A stretch of DNA of 64,000 bases, from the NCBI GenBank assembly GCA_026874595.1, contig CM049310.1, positions 68,464,056-68,528,055 of the forward strand, in the 5' to 3' direction. Each line of letters begins with the position of its first letter. Position 1 is the stretch's first letter. The DNA is from Sipunculus nudus (Eukaryota > Annelida > Sipuncula > Golfingiida > Sipunculidae). A program made the position numbers and the translations under genes. This document shows positions 25,560 to 37,032 of this stretch, in pieces. The notes under the pieces are model-generated. The model did not search any database, had not been told where the DNA came from, and was given only the letters and a program-made list of their open reading frames with translations.

Positions 25560-26935
25560 TACGGTGAACTGGTAAGTGACATTGATCCCCTCATTGTGCT
25601 TCCCGCCTGAAAAATCTATCACATCACTCATACCAAAGGGATCTGCTGCCATTCATAAGTCTCTTGTTTCCCGCTTGGAAACTGTACCTGACATCTGCGT
25701 CACTGTGAACATTTGGATCAGCTGACAGATTCGGTCATACATTTGCATTACTGCGCACTTCATTACCAATTTGAAACTACAGCAGGCGATGCATGCATGC
25801 AAACGCTTGAAGGGACGACATACAGCAGCCAACATCATTGCCCAATATGATGAGGGGCTCAGTGCCTTTAACCTAAACAACAAAGTAATCCACATCATCA
25901 CAGAAAATGCCACCAGTATTATAAAAGCATTCCGACTTTCTGGGTTGGTGGGCCCACTAACTGAAAGTGACAGCGAATACAGTGACACTGAGGAGCCGCT
26001 GGATACTTGTGCCGGTGAATGCGATACTGAGGATTGTGATACTTTTTATGAACCTCCCTCAGCATGATGGGATGATACTTCTCAACTGGTAATAAAGGAT
26101 GCTATGACAGAAACAGGATCCCTCGGCACAGTTATTAGTAAAGTCTGTAGCATGTTATTTTTAACAAGGGAATCTACAATTAGTTCGGAAATCCTTGACC
26201 CCTTCATAATCTACAAACATCAAACTCTACCCGAATGAACCCTTAGCTGTCCATGATCCGTTCAATTCTTCGAATCGCCCAAGACACCCTAGTTCAATAC
26301 GACACAACTTCCAAGTTATCAACCAATGACCGCACCCTGCTTAGTGAACTGTGTAATATTCTTAGTCCATTCCAAGTTGCAACTGACCTTACCCGAGGCG
26401 AAAAAATTGTGACAGGCAGTTTAGTCATCCCCAGTATCTGAGGACCGAAAGCTCAGTCATCCCCAGTATCTGAGGACCGAAAGCTCAGCTCCAAGAAATC
26501 AGAGTCAAGTACAGCAGAAAGGTGGTAAACACGCCAAAGAAATCTGTTGATGCCACCTCAGTGTATATGAGAACACAACCTCCTTCTGCCTGGCTGCTAC
26601 ACAGGATCCCCGCATTAAGGTTGGCCTGGTGTAGCTCCAACCTTGAGGCTGATCAGCAGCGAGTGTCTTTCCAAACTGCTGCCGAGAGAGTGTCTGGCGC
26701 TTTTACAGTGTTATCGATGGAAAGTTCCTCATCTTCCCAACCATCCAAGCGGTGTAAACTGTCCAACTGTTTTAAGGACATGCACTTTCGTCTCCAGCAG
26801 TTACACCCTCCAGTGTCACAACCATGTGCTCCAGAATCAGAGGATCCTCTGCATTACTGGCAAGCAGCATGCCCACACTAGCAAGACTAGCTGCCAAGTA
26901 TTTGACCATCCCTGCCACCTCTACCCCAGTCGAAA
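25560..26935 (+). pseudogene. hAT-superfamily transposase, decayed
   Basis: Cut-and-paste DNA transposase relic, recognised piece by piece across frames. In order: a DICVTVNIW-like block (25690-25716) followed by a stop; SYICITAHFI; then KLQQAMHACKRLKGRHTAAN (around 25771-25836), which is the typical hAT segment before the catalytic core; HIITENATSIIKAF (about 25888-25930), the position of the usual T-D-N-A motif but with E for D; STNDRTLLSELCNILSPFQ (about 26310-26370); LAATQDPRIK (26588-26620), the family's L-D-P-R-x-K motif; and the C-terminal dimerisation word LAAKYLTIPATSTPVE, ending near 26933. At least four frame changes or stops break it, including a 32-bp tandem duplication (26423-26486). 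It is flanked directly by minisatellites on both sides. Non-functional. Confidence 0.88.
26423..26486. repeat. 32-bp tandem duplication inside the hAT relic
   Basis: AGTCATCCCCAGTATCTGAG and the following 12 bases occur twice in perfect tandem (26423-26454 and 26455-26486). The length is not a multiple of three, so the duplication itself shifts the transposase frame. Confidence 0.97.
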
Positions 26936-26965
26936 AAAATACGAGGTAATTTACAATGACAACTG

Positions 26966-27165
26966 ATTAAAATACCAGGTCATTTACCATGATGACTGAG
27001 AGAAATACCAGGTCATTTACAATGATGACTGAGAGAAATACCAGGTCATTTACAATGATGACTGAGAGAAATACCAGGTCATTTACAATGATGACTGAGA
27101 GAAACAAAAGGTAATTTACCATGATGACTGAGAGAAATACCAGGTTCCTTGCCAAGACGACAGAG
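26966..27165. repeat. Minisatellite, 33-bp unit, about 6 copies
   Basis: The unit is TACCAGGTCATTTACAATGA plus TGACTGAGAGAAA. The period of 33 is a multiple of three and gives a trivial 62-codon minus-strand frame. The array starts about 30 bases after the last recognisable hAT transposase residue, and a degenerate first unit (ATACGAGGTAATTTACAATG) overlaps the transposase end. Confidence 0.95.
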
Positions 27166-28639
27166 TAATACCAGTTAATATTTGATAATAATTGTTTTAA
27201 ACCTGAAGCACATAGTCAACTTGCTTAGAGCTCAGTGACTCCGGATCCTCCAGGCCTTGACATAATCATTACAGCTGTCAGTTGTGTCTCATTAATACGC
27301 ATGAATGGGATAATTTGATTACTGGTCATTGTACCTGGCCCGGTGGGATCAGCAGAGAGGATGGTTCAACAAAGCCGAACGGGAGTACTAGAGAAGCACG
27401 TGCTTGGCGACGTGTAAATCCGAGACTAACGGCCTCTCTGTACCTGTTCGGTTCATGTACCGCTAATCAATACACTTTTGTGATCATCTTCTCATCTGGC
27501 CTTCTACAAGAGTCCTGCCATGACAAAGACCAAATAAAGAAATAACCTCGAAGGAATATCTTTTGTTAATCGAGAACAACAAGTGGTCTCAACAGGTAGC
27601 CGTGTTGACTGTCATGTCGGATTTAAGCCGATCCCTCTTGTTCACCTGGTTCAATTAATAACATCATACATCGGCCACATTTCAGTTATCTTTTAATGAC
27701 TCTTTATGCGTCTGTTATGTATGACATTTACCCTTAGTTATGAAATGATTTTTAGAAGCCATCAGCTCAAGAACCGTGTCATTAAAATTTCCAGGTTCAG
27801 GATGAAAGGACGGCGGAGGAAAGGATATCTCGTCTTTGTATGCCTCAGGATACAGCATCGTATTAAGATTTGTACTTCGACATCGCAAAACTGGATACTC
27901 TATGAATGTAAATCGGTGAATTAGTTTTTCTTTTTCTTTTCGCAGAGAGCTTAATAATTAGATTTGTATAAAAATTTTATTCAAAGATTCATAGTTTGTT
28001 CTGGTTATGCTGATATTAAAAGCTGATATAAAATCTATAGTTGGGTCTTTTATTTTAACTCCCATGAGCGACAAGTGGTGGGTTCGCCCCCTGAACTCAC
28101 CGCCTCACAAGCTGACACTCCTGGCCAAAGTTATTCCCTCAAGGACATGCCCTCCCACCCAAAACTACATGGGTACTGGTCATTGGTGACAACCAAATGT
28201 AGAACGAAAATATCTAGCGCCTACTATAGCTGCTTAAGTTGAGAAAGCTTAGAAAAATACAAGAAACAGAAAAACCGGGCCCGAAGGCAAAGTGATATTT
28301 TTTTTATACAATGGAGACACTTTAAAAAGTTCAAGGCCAAAGGTAGCATTCCTCCGGCTACCGCGTGATTAATAATGTCTTACCTGCGTGGCACGTAATT
28401 CGTATGAGGCAAATAATCCAAAATATACGGTTCATAACGACTGCAATATATTTGTCAGTGCAGAAGATGACATCAGTCAATGCGACGTCTACGTCATTCA
28501 CCTTTGTGACGTCATTATTGCATAGTAAAGAGCTGTCACAAGGAAGACCTGTGCAGGAGCGTTTAAGGGGCTCATTATAATAATCAGGTCAAAAGAGCGG
28601 GGCTTAAGGGCTCTGGTGGAGAGATGGTGAGGTATTTAA
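27166..28639. other. No gene seen; apparently single-copy
   Basis: Moderate GC, with few repeats. Short frames on the plus strand (27282-27545, 27706-27924, 28007-28189) are unrecognised. A full CRE palindrome TGACGTCA (28507-28514) sits near TACGTCA (28490) and GCGACGTC. No exon could be supported. Confidence 0.4.
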
Positions 28640-28760
28640 ACTGTTCTTGCTTTTATCGTCTCACAATTAATTGGCGCACTAATTACTTTGGCTTGATTAA
28701 ACACTAATGAAATACCAATAAGCTGCCGGCGATTAAATTTATCAGAGAAAGATAGTCTTA
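28640..28760. promoter_or_regulatory. Candidate enhancer: cluster of homeodomain-type words
   Basis: Within about 80 bases: CAATTAATTG (28664-28673, a 10-bp palindrome), CTAATTAC (28679), GATTAAAC, CTAATGAA and GATTAAAT. The segment is non-repetitive. Regulatory function is an inference from motif density alone. Confidence 0.25.
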
Positions 28761-30556
28761 ATCTGGTATGTTTTATTCTGGACTCCTTCAGATATTCAGG
28801 AAATGAATTAAGCTCACCTGATAATCCATAAAAATGAAAGTACGCTTTCTGTTGCTAGAATATGTTAATGTAGTTCAGCTGGGACAAATGTCACAATAAG
28901 GATTAAAAAAAAAAAATAAAGAAAAATAAATATTTATTGTATTTCTGTCTGATTACTTTCGTAGCGTCACGACGGTAAGATATATGAGAGCTGTGCTTGT
29001 TTTAAAGTGTGTATAAATCACGGGACACATGAACCGGGTTCACTGTCTGTATCATACATTGCGGCCGGCATTTTTACCACGCCCACTGGTGTTTCCTGGT
29101 CTGACGTTGTTACATCCGGGAACAATAACAATGATATGTAGTGAAATTTCCGTCTCCTCGACCAGAGCATTTAGAAACATAGATAACCCTGATGATAAAC
29201 CGAATGATGCCATGTTTGTCTGACATTTCTTTAAATTAGACCATGCATTATTGGTTGTGTTATTTGTCAGTTTACTTTTCAAATCACCACGTCTTTATAA
29301 GGATTTGTCGGTTTTAATTTACCGATAAACTTGACCCTAAAGCAGGCCCCTGCAGCCCCGAAATCCCTGTATATGGTGTAAAGGGCGAAGTCAGAGTTAT
29401 TTTTGGCCACTCCGGGGCGCAGAACACTATATGAATGGATGAACATTAAAGCGTGGCATGCGGTCACGGTACTTGTTGAGATTTACCGACTTCATCCGCT
29501 AGCCCAGTGTCAGTCAAGGAATATACGAAGCTAGTTAGGCCTGATTGAGGAGGCAAATAGGCACGAGTTAGTCCTCACGGCCCGCCCGGGACAACTAACG
29601 GCACAATAATTATCACTGGCTTGTATATGGAGACACGCCAAAGATTTGAGAGTATTATGTGCTAAGCTTAAACTGAACGCGTTTCTGTTAAATACTGAAC
29701 TCTATTACTTTGACCGATGACGTGTCAGGTATGGGCGCGGAGAAATCGGTTAGCAAATATCACATATAACGGCATTGGTTGTAAACAAGTAAAAGACAGT
29801 TTTAAGGCGTAGTGGCTAAAGTTGGGAGAACAGCCGATGGTAGCAATGAAAAAAATAGAACACTGACTAAAAACTAAAAACAGGTCTTGCTTTTCCACGT
29901 TTAACTGAAAATCTGACTCCCAGTCTGCACTATGCCGGTCTTATCCACTCACAGGAACGATTCCTCCGCTTTCAGACTCAAACAAACATAAATCATCCAT
30001 ACAGTTCAAGCCTAGGGGTACACCACACTATAGGTACGAGACGTCTGCATATCTACATATGCACATCTTGCAATGAACCGCAATGAAAGTGAGTAGTGAA
30101 TTTCCCCTATAGTGTCGCGTAGGTAATTCCAAAATTTCCAATTAACATATTCATATCCCATTTTGGGCGATCCATATATTCTAGTATTCATTCCTGTATA
30201 TGACCAGTCACTTGTTATGACATGTCAATGGTCATTCAAACAATATCAGGATTCTTTCGGAGACATATTATTTAAGACTAAAACTTCTTCCTGAGAAAAA
30301 CCTGACATTATATTGACACAGCGCTTTTTTATATTCTCTAGACCTACTGCTATTATAATACATAATTAGGAAGTACATGCACGTGGTGCCAAGGTGGTGG
30401 TTTACTTCCCGTTGTACTCCTATCTGATTCCCACAGACGTCACGTGAAATGGATACACATATCATTGCTTCATCCATCAGATATCATAGTCAAAATATAC
30501 GACCCTTTCGTTTCACAATAATCCAATGATCATATTATACACTGTATAAAAACGTA
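28761..30556. other. No gene seen; single-copy
   Basis: Short frames on both strands (for example 29029-29223 plus and 29279-29467 minus) with no familiar motif. Confidence 0.4.
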
Positions 30557-30572
30557 TATATATATTTACATA

Positions 30573-30611
<39 letters not shown>
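30557..30611. repeat. (AT)n microsatellite
   Basis: A short TA run followed by an uninterrupted one from about 30575 to 30611. Confidence 0.95.
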
Positions 30612-30616
<5 letters not shown>

Positions 30617-30794
30617 TTTATTATTAAAAAATTTAAACGCATCACCACATTTCGGTGACGATATTTGCGTTAAATGAGTAGAATGGGTAGACCAAGGAAC
30701 AAATCAATGTATAAATATCGTTTTGAGCTAAGTTAAATTGGGATCGTCAAGCGCAAGAAAGCATGCTGTCATAGTATTGCAGAGGATTGGGATT

Positions 30795-30844
<50 letters not shown>

Positions 30845-30847
30845 TGT
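30795..30847. repeat. Compound (TA)n(TG)n microsatellite
   Basis: A TA run (30795-30807) passes into TG repeats with a short CGCGCG interruption near 30828-30834. Confidence 0.95.
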
Positions 30848-31420
30848 ATTTATCTTATTTATTTGCTTTTTCAGCATGTCAATATGCGCCCAGTACTGTC
30901 ATGTATGATAACCGCTGTACGCAACGTAGTTGATCATCGGCATCAATATGAGGATATGTCAGTAAAGGAAAACAGAATAAACTTAGTGGACTTGTCTAGA
31001 TCTACCACAGTGAGGATTAAATCAGCTACTAAGATAGGGTTTTAAAAAAACAGATGCATGCCAAAGCTCTGCGGTGAAAAGACTTGTAGGTTTCTTAGGT
31101 TATACGCTTTCGGGTGGTAAGCTCTGTAAGAAAGCTCGCTTTCCAAGGTGCTGTTATGTTAGAAACAATATAGTAAACTTGCAGGACCACAGTCGCCAAA
31201 GCACACACGAGAATGGCGCTTGTGGGTGGGGGCAATTTCCTCCCCTCAACACGAGTGTCCTCAAGCTATTTTCAAATTACTGGGAAGAAACTGTCTGACA
31301 ATAACACCTTATGTGAAACATGCTGACGGAATAATTATTGTGGATCTTAATATTACATATTGGAGATCTGAGATATATAATTGCCCGCTTATAACAGAAT
31401 TAATAAGGGTTTGCTTAGGT
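30848..31420. other. No gene seen
   Basis: Short plus-strand frames only (30806-31045, 31074-31298), unrecognised. Confidence 0.4.
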
Positions 31421-31565
31421 GAACAACATGTGAAAAATAATTATCCACTGAAAATAAGCTCAAGTCGAACAAAATGTGAAAAATTATAATTTACTGAAAA
31501 TGAGCTCAAGGTGAACAACATGGGAAAATGATTATCTACCGAAAATAAGCTTAAACAGAACCACA
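31421..31565. repeat. Short tandem repeat, 46-bp unit, 3 copies
   Basis: GAACAACATGTGAAAAAT, then TTATCCACTGAAAATAAGCT, recurs with starts at 31421, 31467 and 31513, plus a fragment at 31558. Copies differ by about 15-20 percent. Confidence 0.9.
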
Positions 31566-33159
31566 AGTGTTAATAAATACCAAGAATTTACCTGTTTTGA
31601 ATTATTTATTTGGAAATTCTTATTATTTCTTCTTCTTCTTCTATTTATTTTTAATATTTTTATTGTAGTAATAGTAGCAGTAGTAAACACGTGACTATTT
31701 ACTACAGAGTAATCAATGGCAACACAATCTTACATTTTTACATTCATACATCCGGGTTTTTTTTAATATAAACCCCGTTATATGCGGAACAACACATGGG
31801 TGCTGTAATCAGACCATAGAAAGTCACACTCAGACCACTACATCTCACATTAATACATAATCGGAAAATTATCATCATTTATACGATTTAAGGTCCTAAA
31901 AAACGTAAAGTGAAGACTAAACTATTTTTATAGATTTTTTTATGTTTTAAGAATATTCATGATGTGTACTATTAGATTTCTTGGTGAAACATAAACAAAA
32001 TCGTTTGATAGCGTGAATATGTTCCGGGTTGTATCTCTGAAAGCAACAGTTAAAGCTACAAAATATAACAAATGGGTCAATTTATTAATTTGTTTTGTTA
32101 AGGAATCTTCCTGCCTCAAATTTCCCTAAATTAAAAAAAATGTAAAATTAAAAAAAATGTGACCCTCCTGGTTATAAGCATATTTATCTGTATGCACAGA
32201 CGTGAGTAATATATGTTTTTGCAGATACAGTTTTTACTTTTGAGATTGAGACTGAAGCTGAGATTCAAGACTCATCTGGGAGTCTTGAGTTTCCACTGGC
32301 GTATGCTCTTAGCTGTAACTTAGATGCATGGTTGTAAAGCATATAACATATATGTTTGACATTTAAAACATTTTTGCCGTAATCCGCCCCTCAGCAACTA
32401 TTCAGAACAAGAGTTAAACAAACGTTTGGCCATAAATAAATTTAAATTATATGAAATTAACATGGACGATCATTTCTGCCGAGGAACAATGAAATTTGGG
32501 TGGATAATGTTTTCTGCATACACCGTGTGGATGTTTTAAAGGTCAACTGAAGGAGTTTGTATGACTGATAATTTAACATTAATCAATTGCAATATCTGCC
32601 ATTGAATTGATTAGTCTGCCTACCTTAATTACAAATCCTAAACAATTACAATAAATGATGTCCTCGGTTGGGATTAGACCCATTCATATCTTTGCATGGT
32701 TTGTACATCTGATTGACGTCATGCTTAGAACTTATAACAGCTAACATAAAACTCGTTTACGTCACTTAAACAGATTCTAATGCCAGACAGGCGTAGCTTG
32801 GCCATCAAAAGGAACTTATTTTTTCATAGTAATTTCAGGAAAAATAAAATCCTTTGGTTTTGTAATAACTGATTATCCCGTGTAACATCATTTCTTCTCC
32901 GTGTGCCCGTGACATGATGTAATTCCCCGTGGCAAACCGATATTGATTAGGTTTTCACACGACATGAAAAAGCCAAGCCATTATGTTTTCAAAGCAACAT
33001 TTGAAAGGATAATTACTTCAATGTGAGTTTCTCATTAACATGCTGTTTTACTTTTCAATTAAATGTTTGTTTTACTTTTAGCTTTTCAACTGGAAGTTGC
33101 CAGTGGTTATGTATTTCTAATCTTCACAGAAACTGTTTATCACAATTGTCCTATCGGCA
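31566..33159. other. No gene seen; includes a homeodomain-word-rich segment
   Basis: AT-rich, mostly single-copy. The segment 32560-32660 is dense in TAATTA/ATTGATTAG-type words (TTAATCAATTG, GAATTGATTAG, CCTTAATTAC, AACAATTAC). A CRE palindrome lies at 32714-32721. Confidence 0.4.
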
Positions 33160-34860
33160 ATGAACCTCAGCTGAATTGGAGGCAAAAGGATAGGCCAGTG
33201 CACCTAAATATAGGTCACAGTGAGCTAGTTTTCAGCTTGGCTGACTGAAAGTCATCTCGATCACTCTTTGTCCGCCGTGCCGTCTGGTCGTCTATTAAAT
33301 GGGCACAAATCGTAAACACTGGACCCAAAAACTTCCAACTACAAGTCCATTAAACATCTCCTCGGAAACTAGAAATAAGGTCACTGTGACCTATATCCTC
33401 CGGGCTATGGGGTTCGAAAGTACCCCAACGTAGAATTAAAAAATTGATACAAAAGCTCCAATATCTGAATAATTAATGCATTGATTGCCATCATTGTTTC
33501 CATGCATATTGATCATGGAGTGTTCCATCATTTCCTTAAAACTGATGACGCTACCTGTTTTTTTTATACTTTTACGCATTCTTTTCTCTTTTTTGAGACC
33601 TTTAGATGAAGCAGTCCGTCCGTTAAAAGGGCACCAACCGTAACCGTTCTAACCGAAACTTCTAACTCTACATCCAGCGGGGTCCTAAGCAAATCGTCTT
33701 TGAAAACTAGAATTAGATCATGGTCAAAAATATTTTGCAAATACGGACCGAAAACCTTATTTTGAGCACGAAATGAGTCAGACTGGTCACAAATTGTATT
33801 CTCTAGCCCTAGAACCTTCTAACGTTAAATCCAGGGAAGTATTGGGCAAATCTCCATGGAACCCTCAAAATATAGGTCATGGTGACCTATATTCTGTTAG
33901 CTACTGGCCAAAAACATGATTTAAATCACCCAGAAAGTCAGACAGACAAAAAAACTTTACTGTTGCCCATAGAAATTTCTTACTTGGCATCCTATTAGGT
34001 CCTTGAAGAGACTCTCAGGACAACAGAAATTTGGTCACTGTGACCTATATTCTCTGGGTAACGGGGCCTGTTATTACACCCCAAAATAATCAAAACTCTG
34101 GTATAAAAGCTCCAGTATCTGAATAACTAAAGCACTGATTGCCATGATTATTTCCGTGCATATTGATCATGAAGTATTTCTTCAGTTCCTGAAGACTGGT
34201 GGTAAAACTCATTTTTTTAATTTTTATTTTGAGACCTTCGAAACAACCAGTTTGGCGTTAACAGGACACAAACCATAGCCATTAGACCTCGATTCTTTAA
34301 TTGTACATCTAGGGAGGTCCTAGGCATATCTCCTTGGAAACCTGAAATAAGGTCATGACCTATATTTTGCAAACTACGGGCGGAAACAGAATTTTGTGCA
34401 ACTAGTGAGTCAGACGGTCACAGCTTGTATCCATATGACCTAGAATCTTTTAACATGACATTCAGGGAGGTCCTGGGTAAACCTTTGCGAAAACCTGAAA
34501 TTAGGTCACGGGGACCTACCTCTATTTGCAATATATGTGAAAGAACATGATGTGATAACCCTATAAATCAGATTTGCATGATTGGTTACAGTTTGACCTA
34601 GAAACTTCTAATTTGATAAAGATCCGGATAGGTTCCTGTAAAAATTCCTTGGAATCCTTAAATGTCACAGTGACACGTGTTCTGTGAGCTGTGTGAAAGA
34701 ACATGGTTTTAGCACTCTATTAATTAGATGGGCACAAATTGTAGCAGTTGGATGTAGAAACCTCTAACTTAGCATCTAGGGAGTTCCTAGTAAAATCTTC
34801 TTTGAAAGCCTCGATAATGTCACTGTGACCTATTTTTTTTTTATTATTTTTTCTATTATG
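33160..34860 (+). repeat. AGGTCA-type mollusc repeat, opposite orientation to 17540-19685
   Basis: Starts AGCTAGTTTTCAGCTTGGCT and GACTGAAAGTCATC, then ATCACTCTTTGTCC, which is the reverse complement of the end of the block at 19489-19685. Later it shares TATTGATCATGGAGTGTTCC (about 33508), the reverse complement of the words near 19365. Internal units repeat about every 180-250 bases with GGGCACAAATCGTAA, TCTAACTCTACATCCAG, TCCTAGG and GGTCACTGTGACCTAT. GGTCACTGTGACC is itself an inverted pair of AGGTCA-like half sites. No coding capacity is visible. Confidence 0.75.
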
Positions 34861-35117
34861 AGCACTCCAGAAGTCATTGATGTCTTTGTTCAAGGTTCCT
34901 TACCAAATATTGTTCAACAGATCTTAACATCAATAACTAAGGCCTGCGTCACCTGTTTGTCAAATTCAGCTGAGCCCAATGGGCCATGGCTTATTTAATC
35001 TCTCAGTAAATCTCGATTTCCCAGGTCTTACAGTTGCGACTGATGCTGGATTGTCTATGAAAAGGGGAAGCTTCAATGTGACATTTCGGACACAAGCAGG
35101 AATATGTTTTTATTATA
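34861..35117. other. No gene seen
   Basis: Single-copy sequence, nothing recognised. Confidence 0.35.
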
Positions 35118-35545
35118 TTGCTATGTATTATTCATTTACACTTTACTTTTAACGTAATTATTACTTGTATATATTTACGCAAACATGCACAGTATATTTT
35201 AACCATGCAGCAATTGTTTGTATTTGTTTGTATATATGTAAAATATGTGTTTTATAATCAATATACCTTATGTAATGCTTGTATATTATGCACACTGCAT
35301 TATTACCAGAAGTATTACCTGTACTTTATGTGTATATATGTACACTGGGTAGTTATCAAGATATTCATTGTTTTTTTTTTTGAACATTGGGTACTACCAA
35401 CAGCAATTTTCCTCGTTTTGTGTGTATATCATGTGAACAATATACCATTTTCTGCAATTTTCCTTGTAATGTGTGCTTATTGTGAACACTGTGTATTAAT
35501 ACAAGTAGTATTCTTTATACGCCCATTTAGTACATGCATGTAATT
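35118..35545. repeat. Degenerate tandem repeat, about 50-60-bp units
   Basis: TA/TG-rich words such as TGTGTATATATGTACACTGG, TGTGTATATCATGTGAAC and TGTGCTTATTGTGAACACTG recur about every 50-60 bases. The 141-codon plus-strand open frame over this stretch is rich in Cys, Tyr, Ile and Phe because of the repeat. It has no family likeness that I can see. Confidence 0.4.
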
Positions 35546-35689
35546 TGTATTGTGTATGATTCGGTTGTGATGTTCTTGAGAATTTGTTCACTGACGTATA
35601 CTAATGATTTTTTTTTCTTTTTACTTCTCTTATTATTTGAATTCTAATAAGCAATATTATATTATTTTACAAGCTAACCGTTATATATG

Positions 35690-35690
<1 letters not shown>

Positions 35691-35741
<51 letters not shown>
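35691..35741. repeat. (AT)n microsatellite
   Basis: About 50 bases of pure alternating AT. Confidence 0.97.
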
Positions 35742-35745
<4 letters not shown>

Positions 35746-36760
35746 TTACATTGACATGTTTCATTCTGCAAGCATAAATATTATTGGTATATATTTACAT
35801 ACATCAGAGAGTAAAGGGTTATTAATTTGATGTAATACTTAGATACCATGACAATAACCACCGAGCTCCGGGATAAATCCCGCTAACAGTGAAGGTTCTG
35901 TTGGTAGGCGTCTGTGGTTTTGGGTTGAATGGTTCATGTCAGATGTCCCGTGTTCATAACCTACCACACACGCGTCATTACCAGACGTATGATTGGGTAC
36001 ATGTTATAAGCTTCGTTAATGACGACAAATCATAAATGTTCATCAGCTGGTTAAGGTCATCGAGCGCTCCTCATGACTGTTTATCTGATCAAATTTATCA
36101 TAACGTTGGCATCCGGATCGTAATACGTGAATTTGTCAATACATGTGCGGATTTACCATTTCCCTTAGTAAACATGTATGGTCCTTCATATTTTTACTAG
36201 AGACCTGAATGATAAATGATGCAAAGTGACACGCAAGCACGGGTTTATATATAAATCATCACATAAATAAAGCTTGCACGGTTGAGCACTTAGATGATAA
36301 GATTCACGTGTAGGTGTGGACAATTTACATCTGGTATGAATTTTAATGCACTAGGATCTTGTACACACGAATGCACTGTATCAAAGCAAGAGAGATACTA
36401 GTTTATTGTATTCAAATAGAAATAGAATGGAGAGATAATAAAGTTAACGGGGGAGGAAGGCTGACGCAGCCCTGCATTATGTAGAGCAAGGTAAACGTGC
36501 CTCTGTAGCTTGTCGTAAGAACCTTCAGATGTTGTGCAATCTGTGACACTGTATCTTAGCGTCATATTATCATGACCATCGTAACATCTACACGACAGGA
36601 AGACCGGTCTGAAAACAAACATGACTGGAGAGGGTTAACTTCCAACCCGAGACTCCTCCAAGTGACAATAACACAGTTTTATATTGCTTTCACCTTGCAG
36701 TGTATATTCTTATGGGGACTCCATTCACACAAACACACACACACGCGCAGGTTATCCTAC
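35742..36760. other. No gene seen; possible intron of the exon at 36761
   Basis: If the minus-strand exon at 36761-37032 is real, this stretch lies in its first intron. A short CA-rich microsatellite is at 36729-36744. Frames 36398-36622 minus and 36572-36817 plus are unrecognised. Confidence 0.4.
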
Positions 36761-37032
36761 CTGTCAGGTGAATCGTCTGGGTTGGACCTGGTTGCCCTTA
36801 GTGGCTGCTTGAAGTAGCTGGGAGGGGGTGGGGTTAAGTAGCCGGGGCTAAGACACAAGCCAGGGCTAAGATCTCGTCTCTTCTTTTTCTTTTTCTTTTT
36901 GGAGGAAAAAGCTCTTCTGAGAAAACCGACGGCTTCCTTTGGAGGTTCCTCGTCTGAATTGTAAGCATTTAGATCGTTCATGGAACGATGAGAGTTGATA
37001 GTCAGCACTGGACTGGGCGGGCTCAACTGCAT
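36761..37032 (-). CDS. Candidate first coding exon, unknown protein, partial
   Basis: The first in-frame ATG on this strand is at 37032 in a good vertebrate-type Kozak context (GGCGCCATGC). The frame runs 90 full codons and then meets a consensus splice donor, CAG|GTAGGA, at 36761/36760. The in-frame stop TAG overlaps that donor, so the frame closes exactly where an intron would begin. The peptide is polar and looks cytosolic or nuclear. Residues 4-8 are Ser/Pro rich, 24-33 acidic (NSDEEPPKE), 37-42 FLRRAF, 45-53 a run of seven Lys then two Arg that could be a nuclear localisation or membrane-proximal basic signal, and 57-73 Pro rich (SPGYLTPPPPSY). There is no signal peptide or membrane span. 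Upstream the frame stays open without an ATG until TAG at 37336-37338. The remaining exons would lie at lower coordinates and I could not find them. The lysine run is encoded by low-complexity DNA, so chance is possible. I do not recognise a family. Confidence 0.42.
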
